64,000 bases of DNA from Hyphomicrobiaceae bacterium (GTDB taxonomy: Bacteria > Pseudomonadota > Alphaproteobacteria > Rhizobiales > Hyphomicrobiaceae), in contig JALHMB010000004.1 in assembly GCA_022844275.1 (NCBI GenBank), positions 496,001 to 560,000 of the forward strand, written 5' to 3'. Under the pieces are notes generated by a model. The model was given only the letters and a program-made list of their open reading frames with translations. It searched no databases and was not told the origin of the DNA. The translations under genes and the position numbers were made by a program. Of this stretch, positions 1 through 10,199 are shown piece by piece (positions within the stretch are counted from its first letter, which is position 1; each line of letters begins with the position of its first letter).

Positions 1-2
1 CG

Positions 3-743
3 AACGGCGGGCAGCTCATCATCTCGACGCGAAATGTCGGCGAGGCCGAGACGCGGAACATGCGTCAGCAGGGCATGGTGCCAGGTGAGTACGTCGAGCT
101 GTCAGTCTCCGATACGGGCCACGGCATGACGCCCGAGATCATGGCCAAGATCTTCGAGCCCTTCTTCTCGACCAAGGAGGTGGGCAAGGGTACAGGCCTC
201 GGCCTCTCGACGGTCTACGGTATCGTCAAGCAGACGGGCGGCTTCATTTTCTGCGATAGCGCGCCGGGGCAGGGGACGACGTTCCGCATTCTGCTACCGC
301 GCTACGTGCAGACAGAGGCGGACGTCAGGGCGGCTCAGCGACCCGTGAAGAAGGAGAAGGCGCGCGACCTCACGGGTAGCGGCCGCGTGCTGCTGGTCGA
401 GGACGAGGATTCCGTGCGCAGCTTCGCGGTCCGCGCGCTGAAGCGTCAGGGGTATGATGTGATCGAGGCGACGTCCGGCGCCGAGGGGCTCGAAAAGTTC
501 GAGGAGGTCGGCGGGCAGGTGGACCTCGTCGTCAGCGATGTCGTCATGCCCGAGATGGATGGGCCGAGCATGCTGAATGAGCTGCGCAAGAAGCGGCCGG
601 ATATCAAGATCATCTTCATGTCCGGCTATCCGGACGATGCCTTCAAGCGCAATCTCAATCCGGGCGAGACCTTCGCCTTCCTCGCCAAGCCGTTCACACT
701 CCCGCAACTCGCGGCGAAGGTGAAGGAGGAGCTGGAGAGGTAG
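3..743 (+). CDS. cckA: Hybrid sensor histidine kinase CckA, C-terminal part (5' end outside window)
   Basis: The reading frame is already open at base 3, so the gene enters from outside the window. What is visible is the end of a HATPase domain (N box residues, DTGHGM, then FEPFFSTK and GTGLGLSTVYGIVKQ) followed after a charged linker by a receiver domain from about nt 385, with LLVEDED, the phosphoacceptor Asp in VVSDVVMPEMDG and the Lys in LAKPF. This kinase-then-receiver order and the TVYGIVKQTGGFIF stretch match alphaproteobacterial CckA, which passes phosphate through ChpT to the cell-cycle and flagellar regulator CtrA. The PAS and membrane segments are not in view. The identification is by recalled similarity; another hybrid kinase of the same subfamily is possible. 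Confidence 0.85.
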   Translation, partial: NGGQLIISTRNVGEAETRNMRQQGMVPGEYVELSVSDTGHGMTPEIMAKIFEPFFSTKEVGKGTGLGLSTVYGIVKQTGGFIFCDSAPGQGTTFRILLPRYVQTEADVRAAQRPVKKEKARDLTGSGRVLLVEDEDSVRSFAVRALKRQGYDVIEATSGAEGLEKFEEVGGQVDLVVSDVVMPEMDGPSMLNELRKKRPDIKIIFMSGYPDDAFKRNLNPGETFAFLAKPFTLPQLAAKVKEELER

Positions 744-784
744 GGGCGATGAGGAGCGGCAAACGCCGATGTCGCGCAAGCTCC

Positions 785-830
785 CGCCCCTCATCCCGAC
801 CTTCTCCCCGTGAAGGACGGGGAGAAGGGG
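785..830 (+). repeat. REP-like palindrome R1
   Basis: A leader ending in CCCTCATCCC is followed by a hairpin with arms CTTCTCCCCGT and ACGGGGAGAAG around a 5-nt loop. The same layout recurs at 1411-1459 and, inverted, near 891, 28024 and, direct again, 28097. It lies right after the cckA stop codon. Confidence 0.8.
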
Positions 831-890
831 AAGTGGGCGCCGAACTCGGGGCGAGGGGCGGCAAGAAGCAAGGTCGGCGCACCTTACTTT

Positions 891-935
891 CCCCTCTCCC
901 CGTTCTTACGGGGAGAGGGTTAGGGTGAGGGGCGG
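891..935 (-). repeat. REP-like palindrome R2, inverted relative to R1
   Basis: Hairpin with arms CCCTCTCCCCGT and ACGGGGAGAGGG around a TTCT loop, followed by the complement of the R1 leader (GGGTGAGGGGCGG). With R1 it forms a head-to-head pair as in bacterial interspersed mosaic elements. Confidence 0.8.
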
Positions 936-1034
936 CGGCGCACGCCGACGTTCGCACAAGCTCCTCTCCCTGCGTCTGCGGGGAGCGAGTACAGTAGCGG
1001 GCGTCGGCAATCTCTTAGGCATGGTCGAAACTCC

Positions 1035-1400
1035 ATGCGGCACTCACAACCTTGGCGTACCAATCGATCGCGCATCCTGCGTGCAAACGAGACGTCGGCA
1101 GAGGCCAAGCTCTGGGCAGAGTTGCGCAGTCGCCAGCTTGGTGACCTGAAGTTCGTGAGACAGGCACCGGTCGGCGACTACTTCGTGGATTTCCTTTGTC
1201 GCGAGCGAAAGGTCGTTGTGGAACTCGACGGTGGGACGCATTCAACGGAGGTCGAAATCGCAAGAGACGTTGCGAGATCGGCTGAGTTGAGCGGCCGAGG
1301 CTACCGTGTCTTCCGCGTTTCGAATGCAGACGTGTTCGAGCACCTGGATGAAGTGCTTGCAGCGTTGCTGGCATTCATAGAGCTGGATGGGGAGACGTAG
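1035..1400 (+). CDS. DUF559 domain protein (Vsr-like endonuclease fold)
   Basis: A 121-residue protein covering almost only a DUF559 domain. Visible marks are an N-terminal helix (NETSAEAKLWAELRSRQL), KFVRQAPVGDYFVDFLC, VVVELDGGTH and the C-terminal GYRVFRVSNADV. DUF559 belongs to the PD-(D/E)xK nuclease group related to very-short-patch repair endonucleases; the D in VDF and the E-x-D of VELDG are the expected acidic residues. No substrate is known for the family. It stands alone between REP-like palindromes and converges on ecm. ATG start; no strong ribosome binding site. Confidence 0.75.
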   Translation: MRHSQPWRTNRSRILRANETSAEAKLWAELRSRQLGDLKFVRQAPVGDYFVDFLCRERKVVVELDGGTHSTEVEIARDVARSAELSGRGYRVFRVSNADVFEHLDEVLAALLAFIELDGET

Positions 1401-1410
1401 GAATTTGGGG

Positions 1411-1459
1411 CCGCCCCTCATCCCGGCCTTCTCCCCGTGAAGGACGGGGAGAAGGGGAA
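1411..1459 (+). repeat. REP-like palindrome R3
   Basis: Near copy of R1 (leader plus CTTCTCCCCGT / ACGGGGAGAAG hairpin) in the same orientation. It lies between the convergent ends of the DUF559 gene and ecm, about 10 bp after the first and 26 bp from the second, where it could also act as a shared transcript end. Confidence 0.8.
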
Positions 1460-1484
1460 GGAATGGCGCGCACGCACACTTGAC

Positions 1485-3488
1485 CTAGCCCGCCCCCCGC
1501 TCCACCAATCCGACGATATCGCTCATGATGGCGTTGAGCTCGAAATTACGTGGCGTGTAGACGCCCGCGACGCCGAGGCCCTTCAGAAGCTCCGCATCCT
1601 CCGGCGGAATGATGCCGCCGATGACGACGGGAATGTCGCCCGCGCCCTCCTGCTTCATGCGTTCGAGAACGTCGCGCACGAGCGGTACGTGACTGCCCGA
1701 GAGGATCGACAGGCCGACGACGTGGGCGCTTTCCTCGACGGCGGCACGCACGATCTGCGCAGGCGTGAGGCGAATGCCCTCGTAGACGACTTCCATGCCG
1801 CAATCGCGTGCGCGAACCGCAATCTGCTCGGCGCCGTTGGAATGGCCGTCGAGGCCCGGCTTGCCGATCAGGATCTTGATGCGCCGGCCGAGGCGGTCGG
1901 ACACGTCGTCGACACGCTTGCGGACGGCATCCACGTCGCCGGTCGTCGATGCGGCGACCTTGCCGACGCCCGTCGGCGCGCGGTACTCGCCGAACACGCG
2001 ACGGAGTGTCGTGCCCCACTCGCCGGTCGTCACGCCCGCCTTGGCGCAGACGATGGAGGCTTCCATGATGTTCGCGCCCGAGCGGGCATCCTGCTCGAGC
2101 GCGGCGAGCGCTTTCTCGCAGGCCGCAGTGTCACGCGCCGCGCGCCACGCTTGCAGCCCGGCAATCTGGTCGGCTTCGACGCCTTCGTCGACGGTGAGGA
2201 TCGCGCCCGTCCCGGCGGAGAGCGGCGAAGGTTCGGACTCGCCCCAGCGGTTCACGCCGACGACGATCTGCTCGCCGGCCTCGATGCAGGCAACGCGCGC
2301 GGTGTTCGATTCGACAAGGCTGCGCTTCATGTAGTCGATGGCAGCGACGGCACCGCCCATTTCCTCGATGCGGCGCAGCTCGGCCAAAGCCTCTTCCTTC
2401 AGCTCCGCGACCTTGCGCGCGATCTCCGTCGAGCCGTCGAAGATGTCGCCGAATTCGAGGAGATCCGTCTCGTAGGCAAGAATTTGCTGTGTCCTGAGCG
2501 ACCACTGCTGATCCCAGGGACGCGGCAGGCCCATGGCCTCGTTCCAGGCGGGAAGCTGCACGGCGCGGGCGCGCGCGTTTTTCGAGAGCGTCACGGCGAG
2601 CATCTCGAGCAGGATACGCGGGACGTTGTTCTCGGGCTGCTGCTCCGTGAGGCCGAGTGAGTTCACCTGCACGCCATAGCGGAAGCGGCGGTGCTTGATA
2701 TCCTTGACGCCGTAGCGCGTGGCGGTCAGTTCATCCCAGAGCTCGGTGAAGGCGCGCATCTTGCAGATCTCGGTGATGAACCGGAGACCCGCATTCACGA
2801 AGAAGGAAATGCGGCCGACGACCGTGCCGAATTCCTCGTCCGGCACCACGCCCGACTTTTTCACCGTGTCGAGCACGGCAATGGCCGTCGCGAGCGCGAA
2901 GGACAGCTCCTGCACCGGCGTCGCACCCGCTTCCTGCAGGTGGTAGGAGCAGACGTTCGTCGGGTTCCAGCGCGGCACTTCCTTGTAGGTGTAGGTGATC
3001 GTGTCGCGGATCAGCCGCAGCGAGGGCTCGGGCGGAAAGACGTACGTGCCGCGCGAGAGATATTCCTTGATGATGTCGTTCTGGATGGTGCCGGTGAGGC
3101 TCGTGCGCGGTGCGCCCTGCTCATCGGCGACGGCGATGTACAACGCAAGCAGCCACGCCGCCGTCGCATTGATCGTCATGGACGTGTTCATGCGGTCGAG
3201 CGGGATGCCGTCGAGCAGCGCGCGCATGTCGCCGATGTGGGAGATGGGCACGCCGACCTTGCCGACCTCGCCGCGCGCGAGGACATGGTCGCTGTCGTAG
3301 CCCGTCTGAGTCGGAAGATCGAAGGCGATGGAGAGGCCGGTCTGGCCCTTGGCGAGGTTGGTCTTATAAAGCGCATTCGACTTGGCGGCGGTCGAATGGC
3401 CGGAATACGTGCGGAAGATCCAGGGCTGCTCGATAGGCTTCACGGGCTTCTGCATGGCCTCACCCACCGCGGCGGCGGCGCTCCCCAT
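1485..3488 (-). CDS. ecm: Ethylmalonyl-CoA mutase (coenzyme B12 dependent)
   Basis: A 667-residue single-chain acyl-CoA mutase. The N-terminal barrel begins with PWIFRTYSGHSTA and contains QTGLSIAFDLPTQTGYD and GTIQNDIIKEYLSRGTYVFPP. The C-terminal B12 domain carries the cobalt-binding DxHxxG motif as GLDGHSNG. The RTYSGHS opening, length and layout match Ecm/MeaA of Rhodobacter and Methylobacterium rather than the longer methylmalonyl-CoA mutase large subunit. In the ethylmalonyl-CoA pathway it converts (2R)-ethylmalonyl-CoA to methylsuccinyl-CoA, allowing acetyl-CoA assimilation without isocitrate lyase. The start at 3488 keeps clear of the riboswitch upstream; a second ATG at 3455, with a GGTGAG upstream, is equally possible. 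It diverges from the thiC transcript. Confidence 0.9.
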   Translation of the reverse strand: MGSAAAAVGEAMQKPVKPIEQPWIFRTYSGHSTAAKSNALYKTNLAKGQTGLSIAFDLPTQTGYDSDHVLARGEVGKVGVPISHIGDMRALLDGIPLDRMNTSMTINATAAWLLALYIAVADEQGAPRTSLTGTIQNDIIKEYLSRGTYVFPPEPSLRLIRDTITYTYKEVPRWNPTNVCSYHLQEAGATPVQELSFALATAIAVLDTVKKSGVVPDEEFGTVVGRISFFVNAGLRFITEICKMRAFTELWDELTATRYGVKDIKHRRFRYGVQVNSLGLTEQQPENNVPRILLEMLAVTLSKNARARAVQLPAWNEAMGLPRPWDQQWSLRTQQILAYETDLLEFGDIFDGSTEIARKVAELKEEALAELRRIEEMGGAVAAIDYMKRSLVESNTARVACIEAGEQIVVGVNRWGESEPSPLSAGTGAILTVDEGVEADQIAGLQAWRAARDTAACEKALAALEQDARSGANIMEASIVCAKAGVTTGEWGTTLRRVFGEYRAPTGVGKVAASTTGDVDAVRKRVDDVSDRLGRRIKILIGKPGLDGHSNGAEQIAVRARDCGMEVVYEGIRLTPAQIVRAAVEESAHVVGLSILSGSHVPLVRDVLERMKQEGAGDIPVVIGGIIPPEDAELLKGLGVAGVYTPRNFELNAIMSDIVGLVERGAG

Positions 3489-3648
3489 CGACGGTCGATC
3501 CGTCAGAGTCCAGACTAGCCGAGCCATATTGCAATGCAACAGAGACCTTTGCCTGATTTCGCGCCTGCGAACCGCGCGCATTCGCAGGAGAGGGCTCTGC
3601 ATTGCTGTGAACGGCCTTGCAAAGGTCGTGGTCGGACCGCAATATAAC

Positions 3649-6114
<2,466 letters not shown>

Positions 6115-6133
6115 GGTGAATTAAGGCGTGCCC

Positions 6134-6277
6134 ATGATCCGCTATGATGAGCACGCCGAATTTCAGATCGAGCGACGTGGTATCGAGAATGCCTGGGTGG
6201 AGGAAGCGATCCTCCACCCCGATGTCACGGAAATACGAAGCCGCAGGCTGTCCCATCCGGAACTCCGGCTGGCGTGA
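6134..6277 (+). pseudogene. DUF4258-like fragment (47 codons)
   Basis: A short frame encodes MIRYDEHAEFQIERRGI followed by WVEEAILHPD and then stops. This is the typical start of DUF4258 proteins (H..QM.ERGI..EWVEE.L..PD), but the C-terminal half, including the usual R-V-V-Y strand and the final V-T-AY, is missing. Full members are about 80-95 residues. No continuation in another frame was found before 6302, so it looks like a remnant, though a genuine miniprotein cannot be excluded. It follows thiC by 19 bp on the same strand. Confidence 0.5.
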
Positions 6278-6301
6278 GCCATTTCGGCAGACCCGATGGC
6301 C

Positions 6302-7024
6302 TCAGAATGGCGCCAATGGTTCACTGGCTATGCCGAGCCGCTTGGCAATCTGCCGAGCGGTGCGCTCTCGTTGCTCGGTTATGCTGCGGACGGCGCTTCT
6401 CGACACGTCGAGGATGACTTTGGGTGCCACTTCGGGGGTACCGCTGTTGAATGGCGGCTCGGGTGCATAAGCCATATAGAGCTGAATGGCTCGGGCGACA
6501 TCTTCGCCACGCAAATTGGCAGCGAGCCGCAGGGCACCGTCAATGCCTGCGGTGACACCGGCGGCAAATACCCATTTATCATCGACGACGACGCGCTCGT
6601 TGACCGGCGTCGCGCCGAACAGCGGCAGGAGATGAAAGGAAGCCCAGTGCGTCGTGGCACGGCGCCCCACCAAGAGGCCGGCTGCTCCGCAAAGTAACGC
6701 GCCCGTGCAAACGGAGAAGACGGAATGCGCACCCCTGGCCTGAGCCGCAATCCAATCCAGCACGAAGTTATCGTACATGAGTGCTTCTTGGCCAAACCCG
6801 CCAGGGACATGCAGCACGTCGAGCTGAGGCGCTTCGTCTAGCGTGGCGTCGGCAATCAGGCGCAAGCCCTTCACGTCGCGAACGGGCTCCTTCGACTTCG
6901 CATAAATGCGATAAGTCGAATTCGGCAATCGGCTGAGCACTTCGAATGGGCCGGTCAGATCGATCTGATCAATGCCCTCGAACAATAGAGAGCCAATCTC
7001 AAGGTGTCTGTCGGGCGGAATCAT
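6302..7024 (-). CDS. DJ-1/PfpI family protein, isonitrile hydratase-like
   Basis: A 240-residue protein of the DJ-1/PfpI (class I glutamine amidotransferase-like) fold. The nucleophile elbow is SVCTGAL with Cys106, followed by AAGLLVGRRATTHW; GIDQIDLTGPFEVL near residue 17 supplies an Asp used in this subfamily, and AAGVTAGID closes the domain. These marks fit cyclohexyl-isocyanide (isonitrile) hydratase InhA, which hydrates isonitriles to N-substituted formamides; the exact substrate is not established here. The start at 7024 has AAAGGGA seven bases upstream and is preferred over in-frame ATGs farther 5'. It diverges from the GlxA-type regulator, which carries a related domain. Confidence 0.8.
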   Translation of the reverse strand: MIPPDRHLEIGSLLFEGIDQIDLTGPFEVLSRLPNSTYRIYAKSKEPVRDVKGLRLIADATLDEAPQLDVLHVPGGFGQEALMYDNFVLDWIAAQARGAHSVFSVCTGALLCGAAGLLVGRRATTHWASFHLLPLFGATPVNERVVVDDKWVFAAGVTAGIDGALRLAANLRGEDVARAIQLYMAYAPEPPFNSGTPEVAPKVILDVSRSAVRSITEQRERTARQIAKRLGIASEPLAPF

Positions 7025-7055
7025 TGTGATTTCCCTTTTACGATCTGGGCTGGAC

Positions 7056-8075
7056 ATGACCACCGTAGCCGATCATCTTCTGGCTAGAATGCCAAAGAGC
7101 CCACCAATCCCGCCACCAAAGATTCGCAGGGTCGACATTGTCGTCTTCCCCGGCGTGCAGCTCCTCGATGTCTCGGGGCCACTGCAGGTCTTTGCGACCG
7201 CGAACGACGAAGCCGACAAGGAATTGGGATTTCGTCCTTATTCGTTGCATGTTGTCGCCAACGGCGCGTCGGTGACATCTTCGTCTGGATTGAGAATCGA
7301 AGTCGAGCCTCTGGCCTCCAAGTCATCGCTGGACACGGTGATCGTCGCAGGCGGTCCGGGCTCTGACAACGCTGCGAATTGCCCCGAGGTCCGCGCGTGG
7401 CTTCGCAAGCGAGCGCCGCAAGCGCGACGGGTCGCGTCGGTATGCACTGGCGCCTTCGTGCTGGCGTCTGCCGGACTGCTGGAGAAATGCCGAGCGACAA
7501 CGCATTGGGCCTATTGCGACGAGCTATCTCGGCGGTTCCCAACGATAACCGTCGAGCCGGATCCCATATTTGTGCGCGATGGACGAGTTTGGACCTCTGC
7601 CGGAGTAACGGCGGGCATCGACCTGGCGCTTGCGCTCGTCGAGGAGGATATGGGCCGCGCGATCGCACTGGCGGTGGCGCGCTACCTCGTTGTTTTCCTG
7701 AAGCGACCGGGAGGGCAGGCGCAGTTTAGCCGAGCTCTTTCCCTGCAACGCGCCGACGACCGGTTCGGTGCGCTGCACGATTGGATTGACAGCAACTTGG
7801 TTGGCGATCTTTCACTCGCGGTGCTTGCAGAGCGGTGCGGCATGAGCGAGCGAAGTTTCAGCCGTCACTACCTCGCAGCTACCGGCAACACACCTGCGCG
7901 CAGCATCGAACGTCTGCGCGTCGACGCTGCTTGCAGATTGCTCACGGATACTGGACTGCCGGCGAAGCGCATTGCGAAGCGCTGTGGGTTTCGAAGCGAA
8001 GAGACGATGCGACGAAGTTTTGTCAGAACCGTCGGTGTAGCGCCGCAACAGTATCGGGCGCGCTTCGGCACCTGA
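7056..8075 (+). CDS. GlxA-type transcriptional regulator (DJ-1/PfpI domain plus AraC helix-turn-helix)
   Basis: A 339-residue regulator. Residues about 25-190 form a DJ-1/PfpI-like domain (VDIVVFPGVQLLDVSGPLQVF, VASVCTGAFVLASAGLL, ATTHWAYCDEL, SAGVTAGIDLALALVEED). Residues about 240-335 form an AraC-type double helix-turn-helix (LAERCGMSERSFSRHY, AKRCGFRSEETMRRSFVRTVGVAPQQYR). The N-terminal domain probably senses a small molecule, as in GlxA and ArgR-like relatives. It lies head to head with the isonitrile hydratase-like gene, start codons only about 30 bp apart, so it likely controls that gene and itself. The ATG at 7056 is chosen to avoid overlap; 7089 is an alternative. Confidence 0.85.
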   Translation: MTTVADHLLARMPKSPPIPPPKIRRVDIVVFPGVQLLDVSGPLQVFATANDEADKELGFRPYSLHVVANGASVTSSSGLRIEVEPLASKSSLDTVIVAGGPGSDNAANCPEVRAWLRKRAPQARRVASVCTGAFVLASAGLLEKCRATTHWAYCDELSRRFPTITVEPDPIFVRDGRVWTSAGVTAGIDLALALVEEDMGRAIALAVARYLVVFLKRPGGQAQFSRALSLQRADDRFGALHDWIDSNLVGDLSLAVLAERCGMSERSFSRHYLAATGNTPARSIERLRVDAACRLLTDTGLPAKRIAKRCGFRSEETMRRSFVRTVGVAPQQYRARFGT

Positions 8076-8428
8076 CCCAATTGTCGCAGAAGGGGGATCT
8101 TTCCGCACCCGTCTGAGGTTGCCGTGATCTGGCGCCGGCCGCGGGCTGACACCCCTCACCCACCAACTTATCCCCACCCACCTCGCTTGCCCCACACTCC
8201 CTCCCACTCTTCCCACGAGGGGCGCTGTCGACGCGCGCTCACGGTGCTGGACGAGGCCGCAAGACGGGATGACGCCAAAGGGCGCGCCCAGGAAAGAACG
8301 TAGAGGCCGGATCGGCTCTGCCGGCTGCCGTGCCTGGAGACCGTTCTTGCGGCGCAAGGCGCGGCGGTTGTTCTTCGCCGGCATTAGAGAGTCTGGCCTC
8401 CGCGCCTTGCTCCCCTCATTTCATTCAA

Positions 8429-8449
8429 CAGCCCGGCGCAGCGCGCCGG
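8429..8449. repeat. Perfect GC-rich hairpin
   Basis: Arms GCCCGGCGC and GCGCCGGGC flank a 3-nt AGC loop. No T-tract follows on either strand, so it is not a classical intrinsic terminator. Confidence 0.6.
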
Positions 8450-8460
8450 GCGCGTAGGGA

Positions 8461-8505
8461 TTCCCCCCACCCCTAACCCCTCCCCACAAGGGGGAGGGGG
8501 AAAGG
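8461..8505. repeat. Variant REP-like palindrome R6
   Basis: The hairpin CCCTCCCC / GGGGGAGGGGG with a short ACAA-type loop, preceded by CCACCCCTAA, resembles the other REP-like elements but is C-richer. Confidence 0.5.
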
Positions 8506-8659
8506 CGCGGCGCGTGCCTGGATGATCCGCATCCGAAGCGGGCGGCGTGTCGCGTGCGGAGTGCGCGTCTGTGGTGTCGGCACTGAAGCCCAAGCTGATC
8601 GTGCTGACATCCGGTTCCGTATGGTGCAGATAGTCCCACTGGATTGGGGGACTCATCAC

Positions 8660-9082
8660 ATGCGCCTACGCACCCATCAAGTCGGCGAGCTGATCGGCAT
8701 ACTCCTGCTGCTCGCGTCGACGGCCATGCAGCTCTTCTATCTCGAACCGCTGAAACGCGAGATCGAGATGCGGCTCGTGGCTTTCAACATCCAGCAGTCG
8801 GCGCAGATCCAGTTGCGGACGGCGTATGAGAACCAGCTCGCGTTGCTGAAGGTGATGAACGCGCCTGCCGAGCAGATCAGCGCGGCGGAGGCGCAGCGGA
8901 CGAAGGTGCTCGGGCAGTACAAGTCCTCCGACGCTGATATCGCGGATGTCGTGCTCGCGAAGGAAGACGTCGAGAACTATCTCGAAATCGTCGTGGTCGT
9001 GCTGTTCGCGCTCGGCAGCGTCCTCGCAGGCCTCGGCCGCCTCATCGAATTCCAGGTGGCGACGCGGCTGCAGCGAGAGTGA
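8660..9082 (+). CDS. Small membrane protein with two transmembrane helices
   Basis: A 140-residue protein with a hydrophobic helix at about residues 9-27 and another at about 109-129. They are separated by a long charged and helical region rich in Gln, Glu and Ala that is probably coiled coil. No known domain was recognised. The ATG at 8660 has GGGGGA eight bases upstream; an ATG at 8621 would add 13 residues. Its stop codon is 1 bp from the end of the convergent MORN protein gene. Confidence 0.65.
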   Translation: MRLRTHQVGELIGILLLLASTAMQLFYLEPLKREIEMRLVAFNIQQSAQIQLRTAYENQLALLKVMNAPAEQISAAEAQRTKVLGQYKSSDADIADVVLAKEDVENYLEIVVVVLFALGSVLAGLGRLIEFQVATRLQRE

Positions 9083-9083
9083 G

Positions 9084-9302
9084 CTAGAAGCGCGTGATCT
9101 TATAGATCTCGCCATCTGCGTCGTAGGTGGTCCAGTCGCCGATCTGGGTGCCCATGTCGAAGTGGCCCGAGCGCAGGATGGTGCCGTCCTTGCGGAACCA
9201 CTCCCAGTAGCCGTCGAGTTGCCCATCGCGCAGCCAGCCTTGGGCGCGGACGCTGCCGTCCTTGTGGAAATGCATCTCGCGCTTGCGTGGTGGTTTGGCC
9301 AT
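9084..9302 (-). CDS. MORN-repeat small protein (YwqK-like)
   Basis: A 72-residue protein made of about three MORN-like strands: KDGSVRAQGWLRDGQLDGYWEWFRKDG, ILRSGHFDMGTQIGDWTTYDADG. MORN repeats of the YwqK type are often found in small accessory proteins, some described as antitoxin-like, but a specific role cannot be read here. It starts 8 bp after the ankyrin gene ends, so the two are probably co-transcribed. No clear ribosome binding site is visible, consistent with translational coupling. Confidence 0.65.
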   Translation of the reverse strand: MAKPPRKREMHFHKDGSVRAQGWLRDGQLDGYWEWFRKDGTILRSGHFDMGTQIGDWTTYDADGEIYKITRF

Positions 9303-9310
9303 GCCGCAAG

Positions 9311-9706
9311 CTAGTCGAGAGACTGCAGATATTCCAGCAACGGCCGAGCTTTTTCGCCACCCATCTTGGCGTGCGTGACGAGGGGAATGCCGTGCGGGCC
9401 GGGTGCATTGGCGGCTAGCGGGTAAGTCGAGATGGCGGCCTTGACGACATCGAGGTGGCCGAGCATGGCAGCAGCGAAAATGTCGAGGCGCGCGCCATTG
9501 TCGAGCAGAAACTCTGCGATCTCGCGACGGCCCGTATGAGCGGCCGCTCCGAGCGCGGTCTCGAAGTCGCCGCCGCCCCAGTCCCAGCACGCATTGACGA
9601 GCTTCGGCTCCTGCGCGAGCAGCTCTTTGACCCGGTCCAGATCCTTGTGCGCCTTGAGCACGAATTCGTTGACCAGCTCGGGCGCGATGGGAGGGGGTCG
9701 TTCCAT
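9311..9706 (-). CDS. Ankyrin-repeat protein
   Basis: A 131-residue protein with about three ankyrin repeats: VKELLAQEPKLVNA, ETALGAAAHTGRREIAEFLLDNGARLD, IFAAAMLGHLDVVKAAI, then HGIPLVTHAKMGG. There is no signal peptide or transmembrane helix, so it is likely cytosolic and binds a protein partner that the sequence does not reveal. It is first in a two-gene unit with the MORN protein gene. Confidence 0.75.
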   Translation of the reverse strand: MERPPPIAPELVNEFVLKAHKDLDRVKELLAQEPKLVNACWDWGGGDFETALGAAAHTGRREIAEFLLDNGARLDIFAAAMLGHLDVVKAAISTYPLAANAPGPHGIPLVTHAKMGGEKARPLLEYLQSLD

Positions 9707-9849
9707 GTCGAGATCTCTGCTTTCCGCGAATGCTGACGCCGACCGTAGCGGCTCCGCGCAATACCGTCAGCAGCATTTGGGCGCTTGCATGGCTGCTCGT
9801 TCTGGATTGATGTGCGCATGGCGAATTGGTCGGAGTGAGAAGGACGGCG

Positions 9850-10197
9850 ATGACGACGCTCTACGGCATTCCCAATTGCGACACCGTCAAGAAGGCGCGG
9901 ACGTGGCTCGATGCCAAGGGCATCGCGTACGAATTCCACGACTACAAGAAAGCGGGCATCACGGCGGCGAAGCTGAAGGCCTGGAGCAAGGTGCTCGGTT
10001 GGGAGACCGTGCTCAATCGCGGCGGCACGACCTTCAGGAAGCTGCCCGATGAGGCGAAGGCGGACCTCAATCAGACCAAGGCGATCGCGCTGATGATCGA
10101 GCAGCCGTCGATGATCAAGCGTCCGGTCGTCGAATACGAGGGTGGACTGCTCATCGGCTTCAAGCAACCGGAGTGGGAGGCCGCATTCGGGAAGTGA
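9850..10197 (+). CDS. ArsC/Spx family reductase-like protein (YffB type)
   Basis: A 115-residue thioredoxin-fold protein. It opens with LYGIPNCDTVKKARTWL, where the single Cys is followed by D-T-V-K rather than a CXXC pair, and ends with MIKRPVV. This pattern is that of the YffB/Spx-related branch of the arsenate reductase family, usually glutathione-dependent thiol reductases of unknown substrate. True arsenate reduction is not implied. GAAGGA lies upstream of the ATG. The gene ends 2 bp before the convergent DUF2277 gene. Confidence 0.8.
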   Translation: MTTLYGIPNCDTVKKARTWLDAKGIAYEFHDYKKAGITAAKLKAWSKVLGWETVLNRGGTTFRKLPDEAKADLNQTKAIALMIEQPSMIKRPVVEYEGGLLIGFKQPEWEAAFGK

Positions 10198-10199
10198 GA

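Larger units (their letters stand above)
744..1034. other. Intergenic region with REP-like palindromes
   Basis: This 291-bp gap holds two well-formed REP-like palindromes in opposite orientation (785-830 and 891-935) and a weaker relative around 961-990. I see no credible protein-coding frame; the short frames that cross it are translations of the palindromes. Confidence 0.7.
8076..8659. other. Gene-poor region with hairpin and REP-like repeat
   Basis: No convincing gene was found in this 584-bp stretch. It starts with a strongly pyrimidine-rich tract (8148-8215) and contains a perfect 9-bp hairpin at 8429-8449 and a variant REP-like palindrome at 8461-8505. The frames that cross it are arginine-rich and show no family resemblance. 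Confidence 0.6.

Noticed and set aside
785-830. Palindromes near cckA as an intrinsic terminator
   Set aside because: The stem is strong but no T-tract follows on either strand, and the element recurs in both orientations at other sites, which fits a REP-like repeat better.
1437-3518. Long plus-strand frames opposite ecm
   Set aside because: They are antisense to a well-conserved mutase gene and show no motifs; the first begins inside a REP-like palindrome.
9850-10197. Arsenate reductase
   Set aside because: The ArsC-family protein has the YffB/Spx-type active site and no ars genes nearby, so resistance to arsenate is not supported.
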